DNA from: Immundisolibacter sp.
Lineage (GTDB): Bacteria; Pseudomonadota; Gammaproteobacteria; Immundisolibacterales; Immundisolibacteraceae
Assembly (NCBI RefSeq): GCF_014359565.1
Contig: NZ_JACIZD010000005.1
Span: 59,186-123,185, forward strand
Length of the DNA stretch: 64,000 nucleotides
Reading direction: 5' to 3'
In this document: piece after piece, positions 43,621 through 53,132 of the stretch
Layout: the number at the start of each line of letters is the position of its first letter
How positions within the stretch are numbered: the stretch's first letter is position 1
Notes under the pieces: generated by a model
What the model saw: only the letters and a program-made list of their open reading frames with translations
Told to the model about the DNA's origin: nothing
The model's database searches: none
Position numbers and translations under genes: made by a program

Positions 43621-44739
43621 TCACTCCGGCGGGTTGGCTTGCGCCGGATGATAGCGCCGCCGACACAAGCGGCCCAGGTGGGTCAGCAGCTCGTAGCCGA
43701 TGGTGCCGGCGGCAGCGGCCAGCGCGTCGACGTCGTAGTCCGTGCCCAGCAGTTCCACCTCGTCACCGGGACGCGGCGTGCCGGGCGGCAAGGCACTGAC
43801 GTCCAGCATCAGCAGGTCCATCGACAGGCGGCCGATCAGCGGCATGCGCCGGCCGTCGACCAGAGCCAGACTGCGGCTGCTGGCGGCGCGCGGGTAGCCG
43901 TCCGCATAGCCACAGGCGACCGTGGCGATGCGGCCCGGGGCCCGCATGCGGTAACTGGCGCCGTAGCCAACGCTGGTGTCCTCGCGCACCTCGCGCACCT
44001 GCAGCACCGGCGCGTGCAGGCGCACCACCGGGCGCAGCGGATTGGGCTGATCCGGCTGCGGGTTCAGGCCATACAGGCCGGCACCCGGCCGCACCAGGTC
44101 GAAGTGCCAGTCCGAACCGAGCAGCACGCCGGAGGAGTTGGCGAGACTCGCCCGCGGCCGGCCAAGCGCCTGCCAGGCGGCGGTGAAGCGCTCCAGTTGC
44201 TGGCGGTTGAGCGGATGGTCCGGCTGTTCGGCGCAGGCCAGGTGCGACAGCAGCATCCCGATCGCGCCCGGCTGTCGCCAGCGCGGGCCAAGCGCCGGCA
44301 AGTCGCCGACATCCAGGCCCAGGCGCGTCATGCCGCTGTCGATCTGCAGCGCCGCCGGCGTGCCGACCGGGAAATCCGCCTCGAAGGCCGCCACCTGCGT
44401 GGGGTCGTTCAGTACCGGCAGCAGGCGGGCAGCGCGCAGGGTCGGCAATTCCGCCGGCAGGTAGCCGTTCAGGACATAGATCAGCGCGTCCGGCAGCAGC
44501 GCGCGCAGGGCCGCGCCCTCCCCCACGCTGGCCACGAAAAACTCGCGGCAGCCTGCCTGCCACAGCGTGCGCGCCACCGCCCGCAGGCCCAGGCCATAGG
44601 CATCGGCCTTGACGCAGGCGGCGCAGGCGGCGGTCCCGGCGCGCTGCGCGAACCAGCGGTAATTGTCGGCGATGGCCGTCAGATCGACGTCGAGCGCGGC
44701 GGCTCGCAGGCATGGCTCGGCGGGCGGGCTGGAGTTCAT
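43621..44739 (-). CDS. alr: Alanine racemase
   Basis: 372 residues from the ATG at 44739; a GTG two codons upstream (44745) is an alternative. The PLP lysine lies in CVKADAYGLGL, and the C-terminal domain has the catalytic Tyr in VGYGASYRM plus GRLSMDLLMLDVS. It makes D-alanine for peptidoglycan. A RidA gene follows 4 bp downstream. A good -10 (TATAAT, minus strand) lies about 150 bp upstream. Confidence 0.95.
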   Translation of the reverse strand: MNSSPPAEPCLRAAALDVDLTAIADNYRWFAQRAGTAACAACVKADAYGLGLRAVARTLWQAGCREFFVASVGEGAALRALLPDALIYVLNGYLPAELPTLRAARLLPVLNDPTQVAAFEADFPVGTPAALQIDSGMTRLGLDVGDLPALGPRWRQPGAIGMLLSHLACAEQPDHPLNRQQLERFTAAWQALGRPRASLANSSGVLLGSDWHFDLVRPGAGLYGLNPQPDQPNPLRPVVRLHAPVLQVREVREDTSVGYGASYRMRAPGRIATVACGYADGYPRAASSRSLALVDGRRMPLIGRLSMDLLMLDVSALPPGTPRPGDEVELLGTDYDVDALAAAAGTIGYELLTHLGRLCRRRYHPAQANPPE

Positions 44740-44889
44740 GCGCACAGGGGCTCGAACACTGGAGGTGCCGTCCCGGCCCCCGTCCGGGCAAGAACCGTGC
44801 GGACAGGCGGCGGAGCGGAGCGGATCGGCCCGTGGGCCTTGCCCGGCCGCCTGTGTTCAGGGTCCGGCCGGGGCGAGTACGCGAGCGAA

Positions 44890-44895
44890 ATTATA
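44890..44895 (-). promoter_or_regulatory. -10 element for alr-ridA
   Basis: The minus strand carries a perfect TATAAT inside an otherwise GC-rich 200-bp gap. The hexamer 17 bases upstream (CCGGGC) is a poor -35, so an activator or a weak promoter is implied. Confidence 0.4.
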
Positions 44896-44942
44896 CGCAC
44901 CCGGCTGTCTGCGCCCGGGCACGCCGCGCTGGTCGAGCGGCG

Positions 44943-45362
44943 TCAGACACCCTCTGCGCTGGCCTGGAAATTCAGCTCCGCGATCACGCCGTTCGGATCG
45001 ACCGCGAACACCTGATGCAGGTCCGCGGCGCGCATCGACAGTTCGCGGTACGGAATGCCGAGGCGGTTCAGGCGCTCGCGCAGCGCCGGCAGGCCGCTGA
45101 CCCGAAACGCCACATGGTCGACGCCCGGGCCTTCCGGGCCGCGCAGGTCGTGCATGGGGTTGTCGAACACGTCGGCGCTGTAGTGCTCGCCGATCTGCAT
45201 CAGGTGCACGATCGGCCGCCCGCCGGCATACAGCCAGTAGCCGGGCAGGGCGAGCGGCGGCCTGGGGCCGACCTCCAGACCCAGTGCCTCGACGTAGAAG
45301 CGGCGGGTTTCTTCCAGGCGCGCGGTGCGGATGGCGCAGTGGTCGAGGGATTCGAGTGCCAT
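44943..45362 (-). CDS. VOC-fold (glyoxalase/dioxygenase superfamily) protein
   Basis: 139 residues from the ATG at 45362 (GAGGAG nine bases upstream). Two beta-alpha-beta-beta-beta modules are seen: LDHCAIRTARLEETRRFYVE with metal-type His, and VDHVAFRVSGLPALRERLNR, ending FAVDPNGVIAELNF with a metal-type Glu. Members include glyoxalase I and extradiol-type enzymes. A broken copy of its 5' end lies at 51077-51148. Substrate unknown. Confidence 0.85.
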   Translation of the reverse strand: MALESLDHCAIRTARLEETRRFYVEALGLEVGPRPPLALPGYWLYAGGRPIVHLMQIGEHYSADVFDNPMHDLRGPEGPGVDHVAFRVSGLPALRERLNRLGIPYRELSMRAADLHQVFAVDPNGVIAELNFQASAEGV

Positions 45363-45400
45363 GGCGGATTTCTCCTCAAGAGCGCGGCGTTGCTGCGCGA

Positions 45401-45446
45401 CGATCGCCCGGCGCAGCCGGGCTCGCACAGCCCTGCGATGGCTCAC
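45401..45446. repeat. GCCCGGC-palindrome repeat, copy near VOC gene
   Basis: CGATCGCCCGGCGCAGCCGG, then GCTCGCACAG and GCGATGGCTCA. The GCGATGGCTCA tail matches the copies at 31734 and 53221, which shows that the conserved unit is about 45-55 bp rather than only the palindrome. Confidence 0.65.
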
Positions 45447-45475
45447 AAATTCAGTGGCGGCAAGCCACTGAATTT
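45447..45475. terminator. Strong 12-bp hairpin between tamB and the VOC gene
   Basis: AAATTCAGTGGC and GCCACTGAATTT are perfectly complementary with a GGCAA loop. It lies 83 bp downstream of the tamB stop (minus strand). T-tracts beside it are short, so termination is likely but not certain. Confidence 0.5.
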
Positions 45476-45557
45476 TGACAGCAATCGGCAGCATGTTTCC
45501 CTGCCCGAAACGCCGGGCCGGTGAACGCAAAAACGCGCCCCGCTCGAGCGCAGGACA

Positions 45558-48500
45558 TCAACGCTCCAACTGATAAAGCAAATCCGCCGTCTGCGTAAGG
45601 CCGGACACCACCTCCAGCAGCCAGCGCTCGGTCAGCGTGTAGCGCAGCGTGACGGCATTGGTCTGCTCGGCCAGCGCCAGACCGTAGCCCACGAACAGGC
45701 GCGGCGTGAGGTAGCGGCCCAGCGCCAGGTTGGCGCCGCCGCTGCCGTCGCCGCCCAGCTTGGCCTCGTCGAAACCGAGGCTCTGACCCAGGCGCCTGAC
45801 CAGCGCGCCGCCGCCGCGCATGCCGACCGAAGCGGCGGCCTGCATCAGCAGATCGCTCTCGCTGCCCTTGGCCTGCTGCATCGGGCGGCCCAGCACCAGG
45901 TAGGACAGGATGTCCGCCTGCGGCATGGCCGGGGTCGAGTACAGCTGCGTGGTCGGCGCCCTGGCGGTGCCGCGCAGGCGCACGCCGGCGGTCACCTCGC
46001 CTACCGTTCGCGCGGCGGTGATGCGCAACGCCGGGTTGTCCGGCGGACCGCCGGCGTAACGCAGCTCGCCCTCGGTCACCGGCAGGCGCTGGCCATAGAA
46101 GCTGTACTGGCCCTCGGTCACCGTCACCTGGCCGTTGACCGCCGCGGTGCCGTCCGGGCGCTGCTGCAGGCGCACGGCGCCGCCGAGCTGACCCTGAAAG
46201 CCATAGGCATCCACCCGCACGTCGTCACCCAGCACAACGCGCACGTCGGCCCGCGCCGCCAGCGGCGGCCTGTCGGCAGCCTCACGGCCCTGCACCACCA
46301 CGTCCGGCGATGCCTGCACCGCCGCTGGCCGGTCCTGGGCGTGGATGCGCGCCTGCGGCACCTTGACTTCACCGCTCACCGTCAGGCGCCCATCGGCGAA
46401 CGCGATGTCGATGTCCGGATCGACCTTCGCCTGCAGCTGCGCGGTGTCGAACACCTGCACCTGCTGGCCGCTGACTGCCAGCTGCCCGCGCACACCGCCG
46501 GGCACGCGGCTGCCCTCGCCCTGCAGGCGCAGCGTGCCGTCGCCGGAACGCAGGCTGCCGGTCAGCCGCAGCGTGTCGCCGCCGGTGGCGATCAGGCGTG
46601 CCTGCGCCTCGCGCAGCTCGATGCCGAGCGCCGGCACGGCGGCGCGGCCGTCGAGCAGTTTGGCCTCGCCCGTCAGCCGCGGCGCGCCGAGCGTGCCTTC
46701 GATCTGCAAACCCGCCTCGATGCGCCCGGCCAGCCCCGCCAGCTGCGGCAGCCACGGCTCGAACAGGCCGATGTCCGGCAATTGCGCCGCCAATGTGCCG
46801 CGCAGCGGCGCCTCGGCAGCCGCCGGCAGCGGCGGCAGGCGCAATGTGGCGGAGAGCAGGTCCACCTCGCCCGCAGCCGCCGGCGCCAGATGCAGCGAGA
46901 ACGCCCCGCCGCTGGCTTGCAGCTGGCCGTCCACACGCGCGCCGCCGTGGGCGAAGCGGCGGCGGCCGCCGTCGGGCGTCGGCAGGTGCAGCGCGCCGGC
47001 CGGCACGCTCAGGTGCACGTCCCCCAGCAGCGGCCCGGCGTCGCGATGCAGGCGCAGCCGGCCGTCGAGTTGCCCGTCCACGGCCACGTCGGCATCGGCC
47101 AGCGCGACCAGCGGCGCCAGCGGCAGGGCTTCGAGCTGCGCGGCCAGATCGACGACACCAGCGGCGCGCCGGCCGTCGGCGCACAGCCGCGCCGCACCGG
47201 CCTGCCAGCAGTGGCGGCCGACCGACTGCTGCGTCCGGCGCAGCTCCAGTTCCAGCGGCCCGACCAGCGTCCATGCCTGGGGCGGCAGGCCGCCCACCGT
47301 GCCATCGCTCATGCGCCCGCGCCAGCCGTCGTCCAGCAGCCCACCGCGGCCGTCCAGCGTGAGCCGTTGACCGTCGCGCGCAAGGCTCAGGTGCACGGCG
47401 TGATCGGACGCGGCGCCATCGGCGGCAAGCCGCAGCGCCAGGCGTTGCTCACCCAGCCGCACCCCGGCCGCGTCGAGCTGCAGCGACAGGCGGTCCCGCG
47501 GACGGTCGAGGTCCAGCTGCGCGCGCAGCGTGTCTGTGGCCTGATCGCCATAGGCCAGGCCGGCGGCCTGCAGCTGCACGCTGGCCTTCGCCCAACCGGG
47601 TCCGCTGATGTTTGCGTGCGCCTGCAACTGGCCGCGCGCGCCGGGCAGCAGCTCCTCCGCTGCCGGCACGTTGAGTGTGCCGACCAGCGGCGGGCCGGCC
47701 CCCAGCACGGTGCCGGAGGCGCGCAGCCGCGCCCGCCCGAGGCGCAGATCGACGTCCGACAACTGCAGCGCCTGCGGCTGCCAGGCCAGTGCGCCATGGC
47801 CGCCAAGCGGCTGGCCGCGCAGGCGGCCGCCAAGGCTGGCGATGTGCAAGTCGAGCGCGGCAGCATCCCCGCCGGCGCTGATGTCGGCATCCACCCGCCC
47901 CGGCCACTGCGGCCACAGCAGGCCCGGATCGAAGCCCCTGGCGCGGGCCGTGACGGCGTAGCGCAGTGCCGGCGCCAAGTGCAGCTCACCCTGGCCTTCC
48001 AGACTGCCCCCCAGCAGCTTTGCGGCGAAGCTTTCCAGCCATGCCTGCCTGGTGTCGCCGCGCGCCTGCGCCGTGAGTTCACCGGTCTGGCCCTGCGCCG
48101 CCAACGCCGCCTGCAGCGTCAGTGCCCAGTCGTCGAGTCGGCCGCTGAACCGGGCGCTGCCGCTCGGTGAGGTCAGCTGCGGCGCCTGGGCATCCAGCGG
48201 CCACTGCAGGGCCCGCCAGTCGAGCTGTCCCTGAGCGGTGGCCGCGTCCAGATCCAGCCGGCCGGTGAGGTCCATGCGCGCCGGCCCGGCCTGTGCATCC
48301 GCGGTCACTTCCCACGCCACACCGTCACCCTGCGCGAGCAGCCGGCCCTGCACCACGCCGGCCGGCGTCTGCTCCAGCCGGTAGCCGACTGTGAACGCGA
48401 GATCCGCGCCACGGCCCCGGGCACGGCCATCCAAGGCCAGCAGCCAGGGCGGCAGTCCCGCCCGCCAGGCCGCCAGCGGCCCGCGCTCCAGCCACAGATG

Positions 48501-49256
48501 CGCCTGCCAGGGGCCGCCCGCCAGCGGCGTATCCAGACTGGCCACCAGCCGCGCGGCAGCCGGCGCACGGCTGTGCAGCGCCATTTGCACGCCATGCGCA
48601 AGGCTGCCACCGACGCTGCCGGCCAGTTGCAGCGGCGGACCGTCCGGCTGGCGCAGCGTGCCCTGCACTACCCCGTCCAGGGCGCCCGCGTCGGCAAAAT
48701 CCAGACGCAGCGCGGCGTCCAGCGCGCCCTGCTCGGCGCCCACCGACAGTTGATCAAGCTGCAAGCGGCTGCCGTCCAGACTGCCGGCCAGATGCAGGCT
48801 TTCCAGCCGCAGCGGTGCGCCGCCGGCCGACGTTAGCGTCAGGCCCCGCACGTCCAGCGCCTGCAGCGTGATCCGGGTCGGCACGGTCAGCAACGGCAGC
48901 TGTGGCGGTTCGGTCGACGGCGCGCCGTCGCCGGCCAGTGTCACGCGCAGGTCGTCGAACGTGATGCGGCCAAGCGCCACCTGGCGGCGCCACAGCCTGC
49001 CGTCGCCGGGCCGCCAGTCGATGGCCGCCGCCTGCGCCCGCACGCCGTCCAGACGCAGCTCGACCTGCTGCAGTTGCAGTCCCTGGCGCAGGTTGCCATG
49101 CACCGCGCCAATGCTGAGTCGCTCCCCGGCCAGCGCCACGGCACCCCGCAGCAAGGCCCCCATCGCGCCGTCGCTGCCGAGGGCCACGTAGCCGGCCAGG
49201 CCGACCAGCAACACGGTCAGCAGCAAGCCGCGCAGCACTGCGGCCAGGCGCCTCAC
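45558..49256 (-). CDS. tamB: TamB, inner-membrane subunit of the translocation and assembly module
   Basis: 1232 residues, essentially the usual TamB length. One N-terminal membrane anchor (LAAVLRGLLLTVLLVGLAGY) is followed by a very long repetitive beta-rich region and the C-terminal TamB (DUF490) domain: GTARAPTTQLYSTPAMPQAD, ILSYLVLGRPMQQ, GYGLALAEQTNAVTLRYTL. With TamA it spans the periplasm and helps outer-membrane protein insertion or lipid transport to the outer membrane. Its ATG overlaps the tamA stop by 4 bp. Confidence 0.93.
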   Translation of the reverse strand: MRRLAAVLRGLLLTVLLVGLAGYVALGSDGAMGALLRGAVALAGERLSIGAVHGNLRQGLQLQQVELRLDGVRAQAAAIDWRPGDGRLWRRQVALGRITFDDLRVTLAGDGAPSTEPPQLPLLTVPTRITLQALDVRGLTLTSAGGAPLRLESLHLAGSLDGSRLQLDQLSVGAEQGALDAALRLDFADAGALDGVVQGTLRQPDGPPLQLAGSVGGSLAHGVQMALHSRAPAAARLVASLDTPLAGGPWQAHLWLERGPLAAWRAGLPPWLLALDGRARGRGADLAFTVGYRLEQTPAGVVQGRLLAQGDGVAWEVTADAQAGPARMDLTGRLDLDAATAQGQLDWRALQWPLDAQAPQLTSPSGSARFSGRLDDWALTLQAALAAQGQTGELTAQARGDTRQAWLESFAAKLLGGSLEGQGELHLAPALRYAVTARARGFDPGLLWPQWPGRVDADISAGGDAAALDLHIASLGGRLRGQPLGGHGALAWQPQALQLSDVDLRLGRARLRASGTVLGAGPPLVGTLNVPAAEELLPGARGQLQAHANISGPGWAKASVQLQAAGLAYGDQATDTLRAQLDLDRPRDRLSLQLDAAGVRLGEQRLALRLAADGAASDHAVHLSLARDGQRLTLDGRGGLLDDGWRGRMSDGTVGGLPPQAWTLVGPLELELRRTQQSVGRHCWQAGAARLCADGRRAAGVVDLAAQLEALPLAPLVALADADVAVDGQLDGRLRLHRDAGPLLGDVHLSVPAGALHLPTPDGGRRRFAHGGARVDGQLQASGGAFSLHLAPAAAGEVDLLSATLRLPPLPAAAEAPLRGTLAAQLPDIGLFEPWLPQLAGLAGRIEAGLQIEGTLGAPRLTGEAKLLDGRAAVPALGIELREAQARLIATGGDTLRLTGSLRSGDGTLRLQGEGSRVPGGVRGQLAVSGQQVQVFDTAQLQAKVDPDIDIAFADGRLTVSGEVKVPQARIHAQDRPAAVQASPDVVVQGREAADRPPLAARADVRVVLGDDVRVDAYGFQGQLGGAVRLQQRPDGTAAVNGQVTVTEGQYSFYGQRLPVTEGELRYAGGPPDNPALRITAARTVGEVTAGVRLRGTARAPTTQLYSTPAMPQADILSYLVLGRPMQQAKGSESDLLMQAAASVGMRGGGALVRRLGQSLGFDEAKLGGDGSGGANLALGRYLTPRLFVGYGLALAEQTNAVTLRYTLTERWLLEVVSGLTQTADLLYQLER

Positions 49257-50989
49257 AGGTCCGGCCCAACGGTGATGTGCAGGCGCAGCGGCGAACCGGG
49301 TTCGGAAATGGCGCTGGCCAGGTCCAGGCGCACGGCGCCGACCGGCGAGCGCCAGCGAAAACCCACGCCCACGCTACGCTCCAGATTCAGCCGCGTACCG
49401 CTGAAGGCGTTGCCGGCGTCGAAGAACAGCGCACCGCCGAAGTTGCCGGCGAACATCCACTCGTATTCCACGCTGGCCACCAGCAGGTGCCGGCCGCCGA
49501 CCACGTCACCGCCGCTGTCGCGCGGCCCGAGCTTTTCGTAGTCGTAGCCGCGCACGCTCTGGTCGCCACCGGCGAAAAAACGCAGCGAGGCCGGCAGCTC
49601 GCCGAAGCCGTCGACCCAGGTGGAGCCCACATCCAGCCGGCTGAGCAGGCGCTGATCGCGACCGACACCGAACACGTACTTGCCGGCCGCCCGCGCCTGC
49701 ACGAAGGAAAGGTCCGATAGCAGGCCGGCCAGGGCGCCGCGCAGGGTCAGGTCCAGGCGCCAGCCGTGGCGCGGCCACAGCGGATCGTCGCTGTGGCCGC
49801 CCTGCCAGTTCAGCGACGGCGTCAGCAGCGCGGTGGTGGCCTCGTCGCCACCGGTGTCGAAACGCTCGACCAGATAGTCCAGGCCGACGGTGCGCCGGCC
49901 GATACCCCAGCGGCGCGTCACTGCGGTCTGCAGGGTCAGGCTGTCGGAACGGGCGCTGGTGGTGTCCTCGCGGTCAGCGACAGCGCCGAAGCTCAGCTGC
50001 TCAGTGCGCGGATCGGCCAGCGGTATGCGGTACTGGGTGCCGAGCTGACTGTCGCGCGGCGACAGCAGCAGCGTGCTGTCCAGGCTGTGCCCGCGCTGGT
50101 TCACGTAGCGGCGCTGGTGGCCGGCGCGCAGGCGCGGCCCGCTGTCGGTGGCAAAACCGACGCCGGCGTTGTAGGCGCTGCGTGGGCGCGGTGTCAGGGT
50201 GACGACGACCGGCACGGTGTGCGCTGTGCGATCGCGGCTGCCCGGCTGCACGTCGACGCCGCTGAAGTAGCCGCTGTCGGCGAGCGCGCTCTGGTATTCC
50301 AGCAGGCGCGCCATGCGATACGGCTCGCCCGGCTGCGGGGCGCCGTAGCGGCGCAGCAATGACTTGCGCACGACGGTGTCCTGCAGCGACACCTCGCCGA
50401 AGCGATACCGGGCACCGCTGTCGAGCACCAGCGTCACCTGCGCGGTATAGGCGTCGAGGTTCACCAGCACCTGGTGCGTGGTGAACGCCGCGTCCAGATA
50501 GCCATACTCGCGCAGGGCATCCAGCAGCGCCCGCTTGCCGTCCTCGTAGAGGGCGTGGCGCAGGCGGCTGCCGATCTTGAGCGGGAACGGCGGCAGCGCC
50601 GCCTGCAGCGCCGGGTCGCTGCCGGCCGGGCCGGTGATGGTCAAATCCAGGGCGGTCACGCGCAGCGGCTCGCCGCGCTCGACCCGGTAGTGCGCCTGCC
50701 AGCCGACCTGGCCCTCGCGCAGGCTGGATTCGACCGTCGCCCGGTAATAGCCGCTGGCCTCCAGGGCGGTGCGGATCTGTTGCGGGGCGACCTTGTGGGC
50801 ACGGCGGATGCGCGCCGGCGACACACGCTCGCGCCGTGCCTCGGCACCGATGTCCAGCGTGGCCAGCACGCTTTCGGTCAGGGCCGGCGGCAGGCCGTCG
50901 AGCGCCACCTGCACGGTGGCGGCGCGCGCGGCCGGCAGCAGCAGAACGAACCACAGGCACAGGGCCAGCCGGCAAAGGGCACGCCTCAT
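49253..50989 (-). CDS. tamA: TamA, BamA-family outer-membrane assembly protein
   Basis: 578 residues. A signal peptide (LCRLALCLWFVLLLPAARAA) precedes POTRA domains (GYYRATVESSLREGQVGW; GYLDAAFTTHQVLVNLDAYT; ALADSGYFSGVDVQPGS) and a 16-strand-type barrel. The lid-lock motif is in FFAGGDQSVRGYDYEKLGP and the C-terminal strand ends LHITVGPDL. It is coupled to tamB, the standard tamAB operon. Confidence 0.93.
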   Translation of the reverse strand: MRRALCRLALCLWFVLLLPAARAATVQVALDGLPPALTESVLATLDIGAEARRERVSPARIRRAHKVAPQQIRTALEASGYYRATVESSLREGQVGWQAHYRVERGEPLRVTALDLTITGPAGSDPALQAALPPFPLKIGSRLRHALYEDGKRALLDALREYGYLDAAFTTHQVLVNLDAYTAQVTLVLDSGARYRFGEVSLQDTVVRKSLLRRYGAPQPGEPYRMARLLEYQSALADSGYFSGVDVQPGSRDRTAHTVPVVVTLTPRPRSAYNAGVGFATDSGPRLRAGHQRRYVNQRGHSLDSTLLLSPRDSQLGTQYRIPLADPRTEQLSFGAVADREDTTSARSDSLTLQTAVTRRWGIGRRTVGLDYLVERFDTGGDEATTALLTPSLNWQGGHSDDPLWPRHGWRLDLTLRGALAGLLSDLSFVQARAAGKYVFGVGRDQRLLSRLDVGSTWVDGFGELPASLRFFAGGDQSVRGYDYEKLGPRDSGGDVVGGRHLLVASVEYEWMFAGNFGGALFFDAGNAFSGTRLNLERSVGVGFRWRSPVGAVRLDLASAISEPGSPLRLHITVGPDL

Positions 50990-51076
50990 GAAGTGGACAC
51001 GCCCCGGCTCACGGCGGCGCGGTCCAGCGGCAGGTTGTCGAGCCGTGCTTTGGGGCCGACATTCAGACTCGGCGCC

Positions 51077-51148
51077 TCAATAGAAGCGCCGGGTTTCTTC
51101 CACACGCGAGGTGCGGTTGGCGCAGTGGCCAAGGGATTCGAGTGTCAT
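51077..51148 (-). pseudogene. Truncated, decayed copy of the 5' end of the VOC gene
   Basis: The minus strand reads MTLESLGHCANRTSRVEETR then RFY and stop, versus MALESLDHCAIRTARLEETR RFYVEA in the intact gene at 44943-45362. Similarity extends upstream into the leader (ATTTC, CTTGAG) and downstream past the stop (GGGGCCGAC), in total about 120 bp. It lies between tamA and the diguanylate cyclase gene in a 231-bp gap with no other gene. Confidence 0.75.
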
Positions 51149-51220
51149 GGTGGATTTCTTCTCAAGCCAAGCCGCTGGCCAGCCGAGAACACCGTATCAC
51201 CGGTCCATGCCCGAATCACC

Positions 51221-52309
51221 ATGCAGACAGCCTTGCCCGAAGCCGCGCTGGAAACCCTGGCAGCCGTGTTTCGCACCATGCCGCATTACCCCTTGCTGAC
51301 GGAATCGTCGGCCGCGGCGCTGTACGGCGACTACGAGGCTTGGGCCCTGCATCTGCTGACCGGCACCCCGCCGCCCGGACTGCCGCCGGCGCCGACGCCG
51401 CAGCGGCAGTGGGGTCAGGCGCAGCTTTTCTTCCGTGAACATCGGGTTGCCGAGCAGGTGCGCGTGCGCCATCGCGAACGCGAATACAGCGCGCTGGCGC
51501 AGGATCTGCTGGGTGCCTTGCGCGATGCCAGTGCCGCCTCGGGCGAGCTGGAGGGGACGCTCGACGCCAGCCTGCAGCGTGTTCAGGCGCTGCTGGCCAG
51601 CAGCAACGTGGACCGGCTGCGGGCCGAATTCGCGTGCATGGCGGGCCAGTTGCGCGAGACGCTGGCCAGCCAGCGGGTCAGGTTGGACAGGCAGATCAGC
51701 GACCTGCGCGCGCGCCTGCAAGCCGCCGAACAGGCCAGGGCCGAGTCCGAAAGCCGCGCCCGTGAACTGGGAAGCACGGTGGCCGAGCTGCGTCAGGCGC
51801 TCGACGATGCCCGCCAGCAGATGCAGATCGACCCGCTGACGCAGGTCTACAATCGCGGCGCCTTCGACGCCGCCCTGCGCCGCTACGTCGAGCTCGGCCA
51901 GGCCAGCGGGCAGACGCTGGCACTGGTGTTGCTGGACCTGGATCACTTCAAGGCGATCAACGATCGCTATGGCCATCCGGCCGGGGACGCGGCGCTGACG
52001 GCGTTCGCGGACCTGCTCAGTCGCTCGTTCCTGCGCGCCGATGATTTCGTCGCCCGCTGCGGCGGGGAGGAATTCGCGGTGCTGCTGTTGGTGAACGATG
52101 CCGCGCAGGTGGTGCGCCTGGTCGAGGCGCTGTTCGAGCGGCTGCGCGGTCTGCGCCTGCCGATGCTGGAGGACGGCGTGCTCACCTGCTCGGGCGGCTA
52201 CGCCCTGCTGGGGCCGAATGACGATGGCGGGGCGCTGGCACACCGCGCCGACCGGGCGCTGTATCAGGCCAAACGCGACGGGCGCGACCGGCTGCAGGCC
52301 GCGCAATGA
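51221..52309 (+). CDS. Diguanylate cyclase with N-terminal coiled coil
   Basis: 362 residues, ATG at 51221; longer in-frame openings upstream run antisense to tamA. There are no membrane segments. The N-terminal 90 residues are unrecognised, then a coiled coil (about 95-205; LQRVQALLASSNVDRLRAEF, LRARLQAAEQARAESESRAR) leads to a GGDEF domain with DPLTQVYNRGAFD, LDLDHFKAINDRYGH and the active-type RCGGEEFAVLL. The RxxD inhibitory site is not evident. It makes cyclic-di-GMP in the cytosol; the coiled coil probably controls dimerisation. Confidence 0.9.
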   Translation: MQTALPEAALETLAAVFRTMPHYPLLTESSAAALYGDYEAWALHLLTGTPPPGLPPAPTPQRQWGQAQLFFREHRVAEQVRVRHREREYSALAQDLLGALRDASAASGELEGTLDASLQRVQALLASSNVDRLRAEFACMAGQLRETLASQRVRLDRQISDLRARLQAAEQARAESESRARELGSTVAELRQALDDARQQMQIDPLTQVYNRGAFDAALRRYVELGQASGQTLALVLLDLDHFKAINDRYGHPAGDAALTAFADLLSRSFLRADDFVARCGGEEFAVLLLVNDAAQVVRLVEALFERLRGLRLPMLEDGVLTCSGGYALLGPNDDGGALAHRADRALYQAKRDGRDRLQAAQ

Positions 52310-52340
52310 ACATCTGGCATCGGGTGGTTCCGGCGCGAAT

Positions 52341-53132
52341 TCAGGCAGGCTGCGAACCGTGGTGCAGCAGCACACTGCCCAGTCCGGCGCCAAACTCGGC
52401 GCAGGCGGTCTGCCCGGGAAGCAGGGCGTAGGCGCGCGTCAGGCCGCCGGTCAGGACGATCTCGCCGGCCCGCAAACCCTCACCCCGGGTCGCCAGATGC
52501 CGGGCCAGCCAGGCCACCGCGGCCAGCGGGGAGCCAAGCGCGGCGGCGCCCAGGCCCTGATCCACGGCAACACCGTCGATGCTCAGCAGAACCCCGACCA
52601 GCCGCAGGTCGCCGACGTCGGACAGCGCCCGTGGCGCGCCCAGCAGGTAACGCGCCGCCGAACTGTTGTCGGCGATGTTGTCGACCGATTTGAACCGGTA
52701 GTCGCGGTAGCGGCTGTCGACGACCTCGATGGCCGGCAGCACGGCGGCCGTCGCGGCCGCCACCTGTTCCGGCGTGAGCTGCGCGCCGCGCAGGTCCCGT
52801 CCGAGCAGGATGGCGATTTCCGGCTCCACGCGCGGCTGGATCAGCGCCCCTGCCGCCAGCCGCGGTTCGGGCAGGCGCATGTCCGCCAGCAGCACGCCGC
52901 TGTTGGGGTGATCCACGCCCATCTGCTCGCGCATGGCGGCGCTGGTGAAGCCGAGTTTGTAGCCGGCGCGCGGGCCGCCGTGCAGGCGCAGCAGCTCGGC
53001 CTGGATGGCGTAGGCATCGGCCTCGGTCAGCTCCGGGTAAGCGTCGCTGAGCGGCGCTGCGGCCTGCGTCCGGCTTGCAGCCTGCTGTAAACGGGCGGCG
53101 AGCGTGGCAACCGTGTCGCTGGCGAGTGTCAT
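52341..53132 (-). CDS. 2-oxo acid hydratase/decarboxylase family (MhpD/XylJ-like)
   Basis: 263 residues from the ATG at 53132 (GGGAG about seven bases upstream). The fumarylacetoacetate-hydrolase-related fold has the metal-binding Glu residues in PRVEPEIAILLGRDL and in AIEVVDSRYRDYRF, with GYKLGFTS and SPLAAVAWLARHLATRGEGL. Relatives hydrate 2-oxopent-4-enoate or decarboxylate 4-oxalocrotonate in meta-cleavage pathways of aromatic or steroid breakdown. With three Rieske oxygenases in the window this fits catabolism, but no other meta-pathway genes flank it. Confidence 0.85.
   Translation of the reverse strand: MTLASDTVATLAARLQQAASRTQAAAPLSDAYPELTEADAYAIQAELLRLHGGPRAGYKLGFTSAAMREQMGVDHPNSGVLLADMRLPEPRLAAGALIQPRVEPEIAILLGRDLRGAQLTPEQVAAATAAVLPAIEVVDSRYRDYRFKSVDNIADNSSAARYLLGAPRALSDVGDLRLVGVLLSIDGVAVDQGLGAAALGSPLAAVAWLARHLATRGEGLRAGEIVLTGGLTRAYALLPGQTACAEFGAGLGSVLLHHGSQPA

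Noticed and set aside
46341..48170. 609-codon open frame antisense to tamB
   Set aside because: Composition (Gln/Arg/Ala/His-rich) is that of antisense to a GC-rich gene; tamB is the supported gene here.
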